This document shows positions 46,238-55,102 of a DNA stretch of 64,000 nt, in pieces (position 1 is the stretch's first letter; each line of letters starts with the position of its first letter). A program made the translations under genes and the position numbers. The DNA lies in assembly GCF_041537905.1 (NCBI RefSeq), contig NZ_JBGRUO010000007.1, positions 62,001-126,000 of the forward strand. The letters are read 5' to 3'. Origin of the DNA: Ruegeria_C sp041537905 (GTDB lineage: Bacteria > Pseudomonadota > Alphaproteobacteria > Rhodobacterales > Rhodobacteraceae). The notes below the pieces were generated by a model that saw only the letters and a list, made by a program, of their open reading frames with translations, did not search any database and was not told the DNA's origin.

Positions 46238-46681
46238 ATGAAATCCGCTCTTCTTCTTGCGCTGCGCCTGAGCACTGGACTGCTTTTGGTGATCTGGGGT
46301 CTCATAAAAGCCATCGCCGGTGAGACGGCAATCGAGGTCTCGGACAAGTTTTATGGTGGCGCGCTCAGCGCACAAAACCTGCAAGCCATCCTGGGATGGG
46401 CCGAAGTCGTGCTTGGGCTGCTGATCATCCTGGGTCTTTTCCGCAAGATTACCTATTCGATCCAGGCGATCATTCTGGTGGGGGGTGCGCTTGCCATCTG
46501 GAAGTACATTCTTGACCCCTTTGGTATGTACCTTGTGGACGAAGCGTCTCGGCAGGTCCTGTTTTTCCCGTCCTTCACCGTCGCTGTTGGTTCGCTGATC
46601 CTGTTGGCCTTCATGAGCGAAGATCGCATCGCGCTGGACCGCATCCTATTCGCTTCAAAGGCGGCCTCAAAGGCGGACTAG
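46238..46681 (+). CDS. DoxX-like four-helix membrane protein
   Basis: The 147-residue protein has four hydrophobic segments: LLLALRLSTGLLLVIWGLIK, ILGWAEVVLGLLIILGLF, IQAIILVGGALAIWKYI and FTVAVGSLILLAFM. These fit the DoxX/SURF4-like fold found in small membrane proteins of redox or thiol stress operons. It lies 75 bases after the metallo-hydrolase gene with GAGTATTC-type weak leader sequence. Function is unassigned. Confidence 0.6.
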   Translation: MKSALLLALRLSTGLLLVIWGLIKAIAGETAIEVSDKFYGGALSAQNLQAILGWAEVVLGLLIILGLFRKITYSIQAIILVGGALAIWKYILDPFGMYLVDEASRQVLFFPSFTVAVGSLILLAFMSEDRIALDRILFASKAASKAD

Positions 46682-46789
46682 CTCGCTTGTCATGCGCAAG
46701 GTTAGCAAGAAATACACGACCAGAACCTAGCGCATTGCAAACAAAAACGAAAAAGGGCAAAGCACAGGGCGCATGCGGGCAGGCGATTT

Positions 46790-47179
46790 ATGCCAATCTG
46801 GATTTGGATTGTCGTAATTGTTGAGATTATCACCCCGATTCTGTTCGGTGTGATGGCTTATCTGGACATCACAATCATGTTTCCGGACCAGACCGGGCTG
46901 AGCTATCTGGCGACGCTATATATCTCGCGCAACATCCTCATTGGGCTGGGTCTTGCCGCCATGGCCTTTATCTTCCGCAGCTATATTGGCGTCTTTGTCT
47001 TCGTCCTGGTAAGAATGGGGATGGAAACCTCGGACTTCACTTACTCCGTCATCTTCGCACGGGATATTCCGCTGCAAGTGATCATACCCGGTGGCATCCT
47101 GATCTACCTTGTCATTCCGGCCATTGCCTTGCGCGCCATCTGGCCGCAGGTCCGCGCGGAATTGGCGCTTTTGCGTTAA
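46790..47179 (+). CDS. Hypothetical four-helix membrane protein
   Basis: The 129-residue protein is almost entirely hydrophobic. Segments lie at IWIWIVVIVEIITPILFGV, the middle NILIGLGLAAMAFIF, YIGVFVFVLVRMG and VIIPGGILIYLVIPAIAL. I do not recognise a family. It follows the DoxX-like gene by about 108 bases on the same strand and may belong to the HxlR-controlled group. Confidence 0.55.
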   Translation: MPIWIWIVVIVEIITPILFGVMAYLDITIMFPDQTGLSYLATLYISRNILIGLGLAAMAFIFRSYIGVFVFVLVRMGMETSDFTYSVIFARDIPLQVIIPGGILIYLVIPAIALRAIWPQVRAELALLR

Positions 47180-47201
47180 AACCAAGCTGACGCTTCCGGT
47201 C

Positions 47202-48158
47202 TTACCTGACTAGGCCCTGCCGGGCGTGGATGTCGCCCAGCCAGTGATGATGGATCAATGCGGCCCCACGGCTGACCGCAGTCGCTCCGTCCATCGTTTT
47301 GGCCTTTATGTCCAGAATGACGCAGGCCCTTGCATAGGCGCGTGTGAGCGCGGGCGCGCCGATTATGGTCAATGCGGAGCCCTTCTGATGCGCCTGCATC
47401 GTTTGCAGCTCCGCCCCGATCAGAATGCCGGACAGATAGCTCCGGGCGCTGGCTGCGCCTGATTTGTCCGCGACCAGCGCGCGCGGGCGCACAGAAAAGG
47501 CAAGCTGAGCCGCGCCAAGGCCCGTCAGCGCGGTTTGGACGCCCTCGTCGAAAGCGGTCAGGTCATCCTCGGTGTCGTCAGAACCGGTCTGCGCCCTCAG
47601 AACGCTGTGCCGGGTCAGCAGGTCGAACAACTCGCCGGTCATGGCGGTTGTGATCCGGGTGATCCGGCCATCGTCGCACTGTACCCACTTGCAATGTGTG
47701 CCGGGCAGGCAGAACAGCCCGCTTGTCTGCCCAGTTTCAGCCAGGGCACCCAGAACCTGCGTTTCTTCTCCGCGCATCATATCCGGCAGGCCAGCGACCG
47801 AAAGGGCCGAGACGCCCGGAATGACGCGGCAGGGATGGCCGGGCACCGGGTTCAGATGGTGCGCCAGGTCAGATAGCGAGGCCGGGGCAGGGCGCATCGG
47901 CGTTTCGCGCCAGCCCAACTCGCTGCCGACCATGCCAACCAGCAGGGCGTGGCGGATGGGAGCAGGAGGGGCCAGATCGGCGAGCAACTGCTGTACCAGA
48001 ACGGGGTACCCCGCCTCGGGCATCGTCTTTACACCCGCGTCGCGTGAGACCTGTCCCAGAATTGTCCCAGCCTCGTCCACGCAATAGGCGCGCAGGTTCG
48101 ACGTGCCCCAGTCGAGCACCGCCAACGGCCAGTGAGTGGGCTCAGAGCGGCTCATCAT
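47202..48158 (-). CDS. Second 2-dehydro-3-deoxygalactonokinase (DgoK-like)
   Basis: The 318-residue DgoK-family kinase has LAVLDWGTSNLRAYCVD, MRGEETQVLGAL, the hallmark LPGTHCKWVQC and YLSGILIGAEL. It is a diverged paralogue of the kinase at 33322. The start overlaps the upstream dehydrogenase gene by 17 bases. It is the last gene of the minus-strand operon ThDP enzyme-dehydrogenase-kinase. It probably phosphorylates a 2-keto-3-deoxy sugar acid arising in that pathway; the exact epimer is unknown. Confidence 0.85.
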   Translation of the reverse strand: MMSRSEPTHWPLAVLDWGTSNLRAYCVDEAGTILGQVSRDAGVKTMPEAGYPVLVQQLLADLAPPAPIRHALLVGMVGSELGWRETPMRPAPASLSDLAHHLNPVPGHPCRVIPGVSALSVAGLPDMMRGEETQVLGALAETGQTSGLFCLPGTHCKWVQCDDGRITRITTAMTGELFDLLTRHSVLRAQTGSDDTEDDLTAFDEGVQTALTGLGAAQLAFSVRPRALVADKSGAASARSYLSGILIGAELQTMQAHQKGSALTIIGAPALTRAYARACVILDIKAKTMDGATAVSRGAALIHHHWLGDIHARQGLVR

Positions 48159-49092
48159 CGTCGGCCAGTGCCTGTTTCAGCCGGACCAGTTTGCGGTCGC
48201 GGCGGTTGAGGAAGGTCTCAGCCGATTGTTCGCCATAGTCATAAAAGCCGCACCCGGATAACAGGCCGGTCGCATCTTCTGTCAGCAACTCGTCCAGTTT
48301 GGGTGTGCCGGTCGGCATGGAAGGCGGCTCATAAAGGCCCGCCGCGTGAATGTCGCGGACCACCTGCAAGCCGGTATAGTCGATCTTTTTGAACTGCCCC
48401 ATCAGACACAGCCGCTGCGCCAGCCCAAAGCGGATGGCGTCGTCGATCTCGGCTACCTCGGCCACGCCCGCGTCAAGTAGACGAAACACTTCGGCCTCGA
48501 TCGCCATCTGCACGTTGTTGGCGATGTAGCCGGGAACGAACTTTTTCAGCAGAACGGGTTTTTTACCCAATGCCGTCAAAAAATCGACCATCGTTCTGGC
48601 CATTTCGGGAGCAAGCCCGGGGGCCGGAACCACATCGACAAGATCGATCAGGTAGGGCGGTGTGTACCAGTGTACGATCAGCGCCCGCCGCCGCAATGCC
48701 TCGGGCATTAGCGGGAAGACGTCCAGAAACGAGGTGTTGCTGGCCACGACAGCAGCTTCCGGCAACACCGGAAGCAGCGTTTCATAAAAAGCGCGCTTGA
48801 TGTCGGCATCTTCTATGATCGCCTCGACCACCAAATTCGTGTCACGGACCGCCTCGGCAAGGTCGGTGACGTAGCGAATGCGATCTGCCGCCGCGGCGAG
48901 ATCAACGGGATCGGCAATTCCAAGCGCGGCCAGGTCCTCGGACAATGCGGTGATCCGGCCCTTCGCCCAGTCCAGACGATCGGATGAGCGATCATTCAGA
49001 CGGACCTTGCAACCGCCAAGCGCATGAACCAGCGCAAGCGCATGGCCCATCACGCCTGCGCCTATGACGGCGACGGTATCATAGGCGGGCAT
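48142..49092 (-). CDS. 3-hydroxyacyl-CoA dehydrogenase-family NAD-dependent dehydrogenase
   Basis: The 316-residue protein has the Rossmann start VAVIGAGVMGHALALVHALGG, the middle ASNTSFLDVFPL and IVHWYTPPYLIDLVDVVPAP, then the helical C-terminal domain. Family members include 3-hydroxybutyryl-CoA, L-carnitine and L-gulonate 3-dehydrogenases. The usual acyl-CoA motif (HFFNP) is replaced by HWYTPP, and the neighbours act on sugar acids, so a hydroxy-acid substrate such as a gulonate-like acid is more plausible than an acyl-CoA. Start ATG 49092 is one base from the ThDP enzyme stop. Confidence 0.78.
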   Translation of the reverse strand: MPAYDTVAVIGAGVMGHALALVHALGGCKVRLNDRSSDRLDWAKGRITALSEDLAALGIADPVDLAAAADRIRYVTDLAEAVRDTNLVVEAIIEDADIKRAFYETLLPVLPEAAVVASNTSFLDVFPLMPEALRRRALIVHWYTPPYLIDLVDVVPAPGLAPEMARTMVDFLTALGKKPVLLKKFVPGYIANNVQMAIEAEVFRLLDAGVAEVAEIDDAIRFGLAQRLCLMGQFKKIDYTGLQVVRDIHAAGLYEPPSMPTGTPKLDELLTEDATGLLSGCGFYDYGEQSAETFLNRRDRKLVRLKQALADDDEPL

Positions 49093-49093
49093 G

Positions 49094-50761
49094 TCAGAGT
49101 CTCCAGGCCGGTTCGGGGTTGCTGTCGGGGTCGGTGACAACATCGATGATCACGGGTTCGCGCAGGGCGATGGCCTCTTTGATCGCGGGCTGGATATCCT
49201 CGGCTTTTTCCACGCGGATGCCCTTGATGCCAAAGGCGCCAGCCAATTCGGCAAAGTTCACTTTCTCGAACTCTACCAGATCACCCAGATTACCGGGGCG
49301 ATTTTCATAGAGTTTCTTGACCGATCTCAGGCCCTGACCCAGTGCGGCGTTGTTGTTGACCACTGTGACCAGCGGCACGTTCCAGCGGCGCATCGTTTCC
49401 AGCTCACCAATGTGATAATAAAGCGCGCCGTCACCGGTGAAGCAGACAACGGGGCGGTCTTTTGCACCCAACTGCGCGCCTATTGCAGCCGGGAAGGCCC
49501 ATCCCAGAGACCCTGCCGCGCGCAGATATGTCTGACCGGGTTTGTCAAAGGCGGTATATTGCGCCGTCCAGGTTGCCGAGAAACCGGTATCTGCCACCAC
49601 GATGCCGTTATCAGGCAGGGCCTCACCCAGCTCATGCGCAAGCCGGGGTGCCGGGATCAGATCGCTGGGCGCGTAGACGTTTTGCAACGACGCGGCCAGC
49701 CAGTCATCGGCGGCCGTTCGGCAACGTTCGAGCCAGCCATTTGCCGGGCGGCCGGGGCATTTGTCAGCAATCGAGATACATGCATCGCCCAGCGGTCCGG
49801 CCAAGCCCAGGACGTTGGGATATCCGCGCCCCAACTCCAGCGGATCTGTGTCAATCTGGATGATGCGGGTGCCAGGTGTCGGAATTGTCCAGTCACAGCT
49901 GATCTGGTCGCCCATATGGCATCCGACATAGATTACCAGATCAGCCTGCGCCAGCAACGCGTTGGCGTAAGGCGCAGAATAGGTTCCGACCACACCGAAA
50001 TGGTTGGGATGTGATGTTTCGATGACCGAGCGTGCGCCGACCGATGTGGCGACAGGGATGCCCATCTTTTCGGCCAGCGCCTTCAGGCCCGCGCCCGCCT
50101 CAGTATAGAGCGCGGTAACACCGGCAACGATCATCGGGCGTTTGGCGGCGGCGATTTCGTCGGCTGCGGCCTGAAGATCAGCCGCTGCGGGCTGAATGGT
50201 CTGCCCCTGACCCGAGCCAGGGAACATCAGATCCGCCGGATCACCCGTAAAGGTGACTTCTTCGACCTGATCGCCTTTCAACCCGTCCAGGTCCAGATGT
50301 ACGGGCCGACAGGTGCCGGTTTTCGCGGCACGCAGGGCATTTGCCAGCATACGGGGCAGGTGGTTCACATCGCGCACTTCGGCGGTAAAGTCCGTGACCG
50401 CTTGGTAAAGAGGGCGGTGTGACACTTCCTGATAGGCGTTGCGGTGCTGGTGACTGTCGGCTTTGCGCCCGGTCATCGCCAGCATCGGGACCCGGTCCAG
50501 ATAGGCGTCTTGCAACCCGGCGGCGAGGTTGGCCGCCCCGACGGCCTGCGCCATGCAGAAACCGGTCTTGCCCGAAGCTCGCGCATACCCATCGGCCATA
50601 TAGGCCGCGGCCTTTTCGCTGTGCGCCAAGATGCGGGTAATCCCGCGGTCTTCCAGTTGCAGGAGCGTGTGCCGCAGCACAGCATCCACGAAGAACACGT
50701 GATCCACCTGTTCTGTATGTTCGATCACATCGGCGATGATGTGCGCGCCGGTAACTTCCAT
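49094..50761 (-). CDS. Thiamine-diphosphate-dependent acetolactate-synthase-like enzyme
   Basis: The 555-residue ThDP enzyme has the catalytic glutamate region AHSEKAAAYMADGYARA, a central FAD/spacer domain (residues about 190-330), and the ThDP-Mg motif GDGALYYHIGELETMRR followed by NNN. It should cleave or join a 2-oxo acid carbon bond (decarboxylase, lyase or carboligase); which one is not determined. The start at ATG 50761 excludes 14 unrelated residues. It is first in the operon with the dehydrogenase and the kinase. Two GntR-type sites lie between its start and the regulator gene at 50900. Confidence 0.83.
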   Translation of the reverse strand: MEVTGAHIIADVIEHTEQVDHVFFVDAVLRHTLLQLEDRGITRILAHSEKAAAYMADGYARASGKTGFCMAQAVGAANLAAGLQDAYLDRVPMLAMTGRKADSHQHRNAYQEVSHRPLYQAVTDFTAEVRDVNHLPRMLANALRAAKTGTCRPVHLDLDGLKGDQVEEVTFTGDPADLMFPGSGQGQTIQPAAADLQAAADEIAAAKRPMIVAGVTALYTEAGAGLKALAEKMGIPVATSVGARSVIETSHPNHFGVVGTYSAPYANALLAQADLVIYVGCHMGDQISCDWTIPTPGTRIIQIDTDPLELGRGYPNVLGLAGPLGDACISIADKCPGRPANGWLERCRTAADDWLAASLQNVYAPSDLIPAPRLAHELGEALPDNGIVVADTGFSATWTAQYTAFDKPGQTYLRAAGSLGWAFPAAIGAQLGAKDRPVVCFTGDGALYYHIGELETMRRWNVPLVTVVNNNAALGQGLRSVKKLYENRPGNLGDLVEFEKVNFAELAGAFGIKGIRVEKAEDIQPAIKEAIALREPVIIDVVTDPDSNPEPAWRL

Positions 50762-50850
50762 GATTGTTGATCCTATTGGCTTTGGGGCGGGCCGCAGAGC
50801 CACAGGGGATTCTACGACGGGTTTCGCGGACCCTAGACCAAAAAGTTAAA

Positions 50851-50893
50851 TTGGTCCAGCCAAATCTTAAAGATCAATTTTTGGACTATCCAG
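50851..50893. promoter_or_regulatory. Two GntR-type operators upstream of the ThDP-enzyme operon
   Basis: TTGGTCCAGCCAA (50851-50863) and TTGGACTATCCAG (50881-50893) share the TTGG-N5-CCAA layout with centres 30 bases apart. This pattern matches the inverted TGGTnnnACCA class known for FadR-type GntR proteins. The sites lie upstream of the ThDP enzyme start at 50761. Confidence 0.7.
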
Positions 50894-50899
50894 AGCGCT

Positions 50900-51577
50900 T
50901 CAATAGCTCAAGAATCGGCTGACCATCCCGTCGATATGGCGCTCCATCGCCGTACGCGCCGCTTGTGGACGTCGGGCGACGATGACCTCGGTGATTTCGC
51001 GGTTATTGGCGATCGTGGTTTGCCGATGATGGCGCGACCGGGTGCCCATGTACCAATTCTCCCAGAGCGGCCCGCTCTTCTGTTCCCACAGATAGTCCAT
51101 CAATTCCACGAACAGGCTGTTGCCCGCGCCTTTCATGATCGTCATGTGATAATGCCGCACCGATTGGTGAAATTCGGGTGTGTCATCAGGGGGGACCGCT
51201 GCGTTTGCTTCATATGCTGCAACAATATCTGCAATAATGGCGTCCGAACCGGACATGGCCACCTGAAAGCAGGCCTCGGGTTCGATCAAACGCCGAAGTT
51301 GCAGCACCTCATGCGGTCCCGGTGTGGATTCAACGCGCGCCAGCAATGTGCTTTCTTCATCGCTGATTGGCAGGACATAAGCCCCGGACCGGTCTTTGAT
51401 CGTGATGATGCGCGCGGCCTCAAGCGCCAGCAGCGCCTCGCGCACGGTGGTCCGGCTGACTTCGAAGTCCGAGGCCAGTTCGCGCTCGGGGGGCAGGCGG
51501 CTCATGGGTTTGAACTTGCCTGATCGGATGTCACTTTCCAGCGAATTGGCAACGCGCTGATAGGTTTTTGTCGCCAC
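50900..51577 (-). CDS. GntR-family (FCD) transcriptional regulator
   Basis: The 225-residue protein has a winged helix (YQRVANSLESDIRSGKFKPMSRLPPE, FEVSRTTVREALLALEAAR) and an FCD effector domain with histidines in EFHQSVRHYHMTIM and HHRQTTIANN. The start is a GTG at 51577 preceded by AAGGAGA. The longer open frame would extend through the operator array and is rejected. It is flanked by TTGG-N5-CCAA sites on both sides, and the same sites precede the 55 kb operon, so it probably controls all three transcription units and itself. Confidence 0.88.
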   Translation of the reverse strand: MATKTYQRVANSLESDIRSGKFKPMSRLPPERELASDFEVSRTTVREALLALEAARIITIKDRSGAYVLPISDEESTLLARVESTPGPHEVLQLRRLIEPEACFQVAMSGSDAIIADIVAAYEANAAVPPDDTPEFHQSVRHYHMTIMKGAGNSLFVELMDYLWEQKSGPLWENWYMGTRSRHHRQTTIANNREITEVIVARRPQAARTAMERHIDGMVSRFLSY

Positions 51578-51606
51578 GTGCGTCTCCTTGGTCTTAAGCC
51601 TTTCTT

Positions 51607-51688
51607 TTGGTCTAACCAATTTAATCCTGCGCGTACAGGGGCTTTTGACCGGTCCAAATCTTTTGGGTTGATAAACTGGACCAACCAA
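51607..51688. promoter_or_regulatory. Array of three GntR-type operators between gntR and the sulfatase
   Basis: TTGGTCTAACCAA (51607-51619) is a perfect palindrome. TTGACCGGTCCAA (51645-51657) and CTGGACCAACCAA (51676-51688) follow with the same spacing and one or two changes. A half-site TTGGTCTG lies at 51706. The divergent starts are at 51577 and 51736, so the array covers both promoters. Confidence 0.72.
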
Positions 51689-51735
51689 AATACGGTGGCC
51701 GCAAATTGGTCTGAATCGAAAAGGAGCTGTCGCGC

Positions 51736-53166
51736 ATGTCCGACACGCGGCCCAATATCGTGCTGATTATTACCGATCAGCAAAGGTTTGATACGATCGC
51801 GGCGCATGGCCACGGGCATATGAACACACCCAACCTCGACCGTCTGGCGCGCGAAGGTGTCTCATTCGACCAATGCCACATCACGGCAGCCAGCTGTGTG
51901 CCCAGCCGGGCCAGCCTGTTCACCGGGTATTACCCGCATGTCACCGGCATTCTGGAAAATGAGCAGGTCTGGTCGAACACCTGGGTGAAGGACCTGAACG
52001 AGGCGGGATATACCTGCGTCAATGTCGGCAAGATGCACACCAACCCGTTCACGGCTGATGCCGGGTTCGATGAGCGTTTCAATGTCGAAAACAAGGACCG
52101 TTACCTTCAGGGGCGGTGGTATTTCGACGAATGGGACAAGGCGCTGGCGGCCAATGGTCTGGTCAAGCAACAGCGCGAACACTATCGCAAGCGCGACGAT
52201 TACGGTCAGCGGCTTGGCGCGTTCGAATGGGAGCTGCCCGAAGAGCTGCATTCCGACGTGTTTGTCGGCAACTTCTCGAAGTGGTGGCTGGATACCAAGC
52301 CGAAAACGACACCTTTGTTCATGCAGATCGGCTTTCCGGGGCCGCACCCGCCATATGATCCGACGCAGAAATATGCCGACATGTATATGGGGCGCGACGA
52401 TATCCCCATGCCCAAGGTCAGCCAGCAGGATCTGGACGGCCAGCCCTCGTATCTCGAAGCCAAGCGGGTGCATGACGCCGAGGTCGATCACGATTCGATC
52501 CTCTGGAATCCGGACCGGACACCCGAGGATGAGCACCGGATGCGGGCCTATTACTATGCCAATGTCTCGATGATCGATACCTGCGTGGGTGAGATCATGG
52601 AGGCGCTGGACAGCAACGACTATGACGACACCGTGGTGATCTTCACCTCGGATCACGGCGATTGCCTTGGGGATCATGGCGTTTCGCAGAAGTGGAGCAT
52701 GTATGACGTTGTCACCCGCGTGCCCCTGATCGTCTGGTCGCCCAAGCGGTTTGCCGGTGGGCGCACCGTTGAGGGGCTGTGTCAGCTGTTCGATCTGGGC
52801 CCGACCATTCTGGAACTGGCCGGTGTCGAACCCGCGTCCGATATGGAGGCGCGTAGCCTCGTGCCCGCGCTGAAGGACGAAGATTGGGAGGCGCGGAGCG
52901 AGGTTTTCTGCGAGCAGGCCGGGGACATGGTCATGACCGGTGCCGATTTCATCACCATGATCCGCGACGAGCGCTGGAAGCTGGTGCATTTGCTGGGCAC
53001 CGACGAGGGGCAGCTGTTCGACATGGAAAACGACCCCGACGAAATGGAAAACCTGTGGCTCCGGCCCGAACATCGTGAGCGCAAGTTTGAGATGAAAGAC
53101 CGGATTTTGAACTGGTTGATCCAAAGCAATGTGCAAACGCGGGACCGGACCGAAGCGTTCCGCTGA
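51736..53166 (+). CDS. Type I (Cys-type) sulfatase, cytoplasmic
   Basis: The 476-residue S1 sulfatase has PNIVLIITDQQRFDT (metal), the formylglycine motif SCVPSRASLFTGY and the second metal site FTSDHGDCLGDHG with a basic residue in SQKWSMYD. No signal peptide is visible. A ribosome site AAAAGGAGC precedes the start. It is divergent from the GntR regulator and followed 27 bases later by a quinone-oxidoreductase-like gene. It is the third Cys-type sulfatase in the window and belongs to a different regulon from the other two. Confidence 0.9.
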   Translation: MSDTRPNIVLIITDQQRFDTIAAHGHGHMNTPNLDRLAREGVSFDQCHITAASCVPSRASLFTGYYPHVTGILENEQVWSNTWVKDLNEAGYTCVNVGKMHTNPFTADAGFDERFNVENKDRYLQGRWYFDEWDKALAANGLVKQQREHYRKRDDYGQRLGAFEWELPEELHSDVFVGNFSKWWLDTKPKTTPLFMQIGFPGPHPPYDPTQKYADMYMGRDDIPMPKVSQQDLDGQPSYLEAKRVHDAEVDHDSILWNPDRTPEDEHRMRAYYYANVSMIDTCVGEIMEALDSNDYDDTVVIFTSDHGDCLGDHGVSQKWSMYDVVTRVPLIVWSPKRFAGGRTVEGLCQLFDLGPTILELAGVEPASDMEARSLVPALKDEDWEARSEVFCEQAGDMVMTGADFITMIRDERWKLVHLLGTDEGQLFDMENDPDEMENLWLRPEHRERKFEMKDRILNWLIQSNVQTRDRTEAFR

Positions 53167-53193
53167 CAATCCAGATATTCAGGAGGAAAATGA

Positions 53194-54180
53194 ATGGAGA
53201 CGATGCAGGCCATCGAGCTTATCGAGCCGGGTGGACCCGGAATGCTGCGACTTGGAAGTGCCGAACGCCCCGTGCCGGGCGCCGGTGAGGTCTTGATCGA
53301 AGTGGTTGCTGCGGGTGTGAACCGCCCGGACTGCCTGCAGCGCAAAGGGGCCTATCCGCCGCCGCCCGGTGCGTCCGAAATTCTGGGGCTCGAAGTTGCG
53401 GGAACCATTGTGGCGGTGGGCGACGGGGTGTCTGATGGTGAAATCGGGCGCAAGGTCATGGCGCTGATCAGCGGTGGGGGCTATGCCGGATATGCGACGG
53501 CAAATGTGCTGCATGTTCTGGACGTTCCCGGGACGCTCAACATGGCGCAGGCCGCAGCATTTCCCGAGACGTTCTTCACCGTCTGGCACAATGTGTTTCA
53601 GCGCGGCGAGCTCAAGGCGGGAGACGTGTTTCTGGTGCACGGCGGCACCAGCGGTATCGGCACCACCGCGATCCAGCTTGCCAAGGCATTTGGCGCCAAA
53701 GTCATCGCCACCGCGGGTTCGGAGGAAAAGCGCAAGTTTTGCGAAGACCTTGGCGCTGATCTGGCCATCAATTACCGCGAGGATGATTTTGTCGAAGCGG
53801 CGCGCAAGTTTACAGACGGGCGCGGGGTCGATCTGATCCTGGACATGGTCGGCGGGCCCTATATCGACCGCAACCTTGATGTGGCGGCGGTTGAAGGCCG
53901 TCTGGTCCAGATCGCTTTCCTTCAAGGCCCCAAAGCCGAGGTGGACTTTCGCAAATTGATGCAGAAACGGCTGAACTTCACCGGTTCAACCCTGCGCGCG
54001 CGCTCTGTCGAGTTCAAGGAGGTGCTGGCCAATGAACTGCGCGATCAGGTTCTGCCACTAGTCGAAGCGGGCAAGATTAAGCCGGTGATGGATCAGGTCT
54101 TTGCACTCAAGGACGCCAGCCTGGCCCATGCGCGGATGGAACAGGGCGATCACATCGGGAAGATCGTGCTCGAACTGTGA
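53194..54180 (+). CDS. NAD(P)H:quinone oxidoreductase-like MDR dehydrogenase
   Basis: The 328-residue zinc-free MDR protein has the substrate-domain strand AAGVNRPDCLQRKGAYPPPPG, GLEVAGTIVAVG, the cofactor motif VHGGTSGIGTTAIQLAK, and the C-terminal RMEQGDHIGKIVLEL. It is of the quinone oxidoreductase/PIG3 class, reducing quinones or enones with NADPH. It has a GGAGG ribosome site and probably shares a transcript with the sulfatase. Its role in the pathway is unclear. Confidence 0.85.
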   Translation: METMQAIELIEPGGPGMLRLGSAERPVPGAGEVLIEVVAAGVNRPDCLQRKGAYPPPPGASEILGLEVAGTIVAVGDGVSDGEIGRKVMALISGGGYAGYATANVLHVLDVPGTLNMAQAAAFPETFFTVWHNVFQRGELKAGDVFLVHGGTSGIGTTAIQLAKAFGAKVIATAGSEEKRKFCEDLGADLAINYREDDFVEAARKFTDGRGVDLILDMVGGPYIDRNLDVAAVEGRLVQIAFLQGPKAEVDFRKLMQKRLNFTGSTLRARSVEFKEVLANELRDQVLPLVEAGKIKPVMDQVFALKDASLAHARMEQGDHIGKIVLEL

Positions 54181-54216
54181 GGTTGCGACGCGTCGGCCTT
54201 GCTCACCGGCGCGCCC

Positions 54217-54957
54217 TTACATTGTGCTGCCGACCTTGCGCATGACGGCGAGGTATCGGTCAAAGTTCTCTTCGAACCGGAATTTGTTCGAAGAGATGGC
54301 AAGCGCATGGTTGGGGATCGGATGGAATGGTATGGCGATGCAATGGCTGCGGCTGGTGTATTCGGCGCGGTCCAGCGCATAGCCGTTTTCGCGGATCAGC
54401 TCGATCTCTTCCCAGAACTTCGCGCGGTCGGTGATGGTGTTGGGCGTGCGCGGTGTGAGCGGATTTTGTTCGAGGAAATCAGCAACCTCGCGGTCGGTTA
54501 GCATCGACAGGAGCAACTTGCCCGATGCGCGCGCATGGGCATTGCCCAGCGTGCCAAAGGATACATCGTCAGAACGAATGCGGCCGGCTCCGGCTGCACT
54601 GGCAACAACGGTCACATCATTGCCGATCCAAGCGGCGGCATAGGCGGCCTCACCGGTTTCTTCGGCCAGGCGCGTGACCACGGGGGCCAGAATCTCTTGC
54701 GGCGTGTACTGGCGCAGGAAACTGGAGACCACGGGCAGCAGGGCCGGGCCAAGCGTGTAGCGCCGACGCGGGTTCTTCCGCAGCACGTTGATATGCTCAA
54801 GCGTGTGGAGCAGGTGATAGATCGACTGTCGCGATACACCCAAGTCTTCGACCAGCTCCGGGACGCTGCGCCCGTCAGCTGATTGGGCGACCAATGTCAG
54901 GATGTCAAAGGCGCGCGCTGCCGATCTGACCCGGATTTCATTGTTTTCACTGCTCAA
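54217..54957 (-). CDS. IclR-family transcriptional regulator
   Basis: The protein has the IclR winged helix (SAARAFDILTLVAQSADG, LGVSRQSIYHLLHTLEHI) and effector domain (FGTLGNAHARASGKLLLSML, RENGYALDRAEYTSRSHCIAIPF). The start was set at TTG 54957, which has GAGGAGA eight bases upstream and gives 246 residues, the family length. The frame stays open to 55083 but would cross the promoter of the divergent E1 gene. It may co-regulate that operon with the GntR protein. Confidence 0.85.
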   Translation of the reverse strand: MSSENNEIRVRSAARAFDILTLVAQSADGRSVPELVEDLGVSRQSIYHLLHTLEHINVLRKNPRRRYTLGPALLPVVSSFLRQYTPQEILAPVVTRLAEETGEAAYAAAWIGNDVTVVASAAGAGRIRSDDVSFGTLGNAHARASGKLLLSMLTDREVADFLEQNPLTPRTPNTITDRAKFWEEIELIRENGYALDRAEYTSRSHCIAIPFHPIPNHALAISSNKFRFEENFDRYLAVMRKVGSTM

Positions 54958-55007
54958 ATCGCGATTCTCCTCAAAATTATCATCATTATATGAAGATATA
55001 TAATATC

Positions 55008-55079
55008 TTGACACATCTTGCGCAAACACCAATATTGGACTAACCAAAATACAAATTGGCATTTTGGGTGGACCAAAAT
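55008..55079 (+). promoter_or_regulatory. Promoter and two GntR-type operators of the E1 operon
   Basis: TTGACA (55008-55013), a 17-base spacer and AATATT (55031-55036) form a good sigma-70-like promoter. TTGGACTAACCAA (55035-55047) covers the -10 to start region. A second site with perfect seven-base arms, ATTTTGG-N5-CCAAAAT, lies at 55061-55079. Their centres are 29 bases apart. The arrangement predicts repression by the regulator encoded at 50900-51577. Confidence 0.72.
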
Positions 55080-55102
55080 GCAACGCCGAGGGAGGAAGCG
55101 CG

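Noticed and set aside
51862..53169. Minus-strand frame of 435 codons antisense to the third sulfatase
   Set aside because: Same reason: the sense frame carries all catalytic motifs.
55006..55016. Fourth copy of the IclR operator core (ATCTTGACACA)
   Set aside because: One mismatch, no second arm, and the TTGACA is explained as a -35 box.
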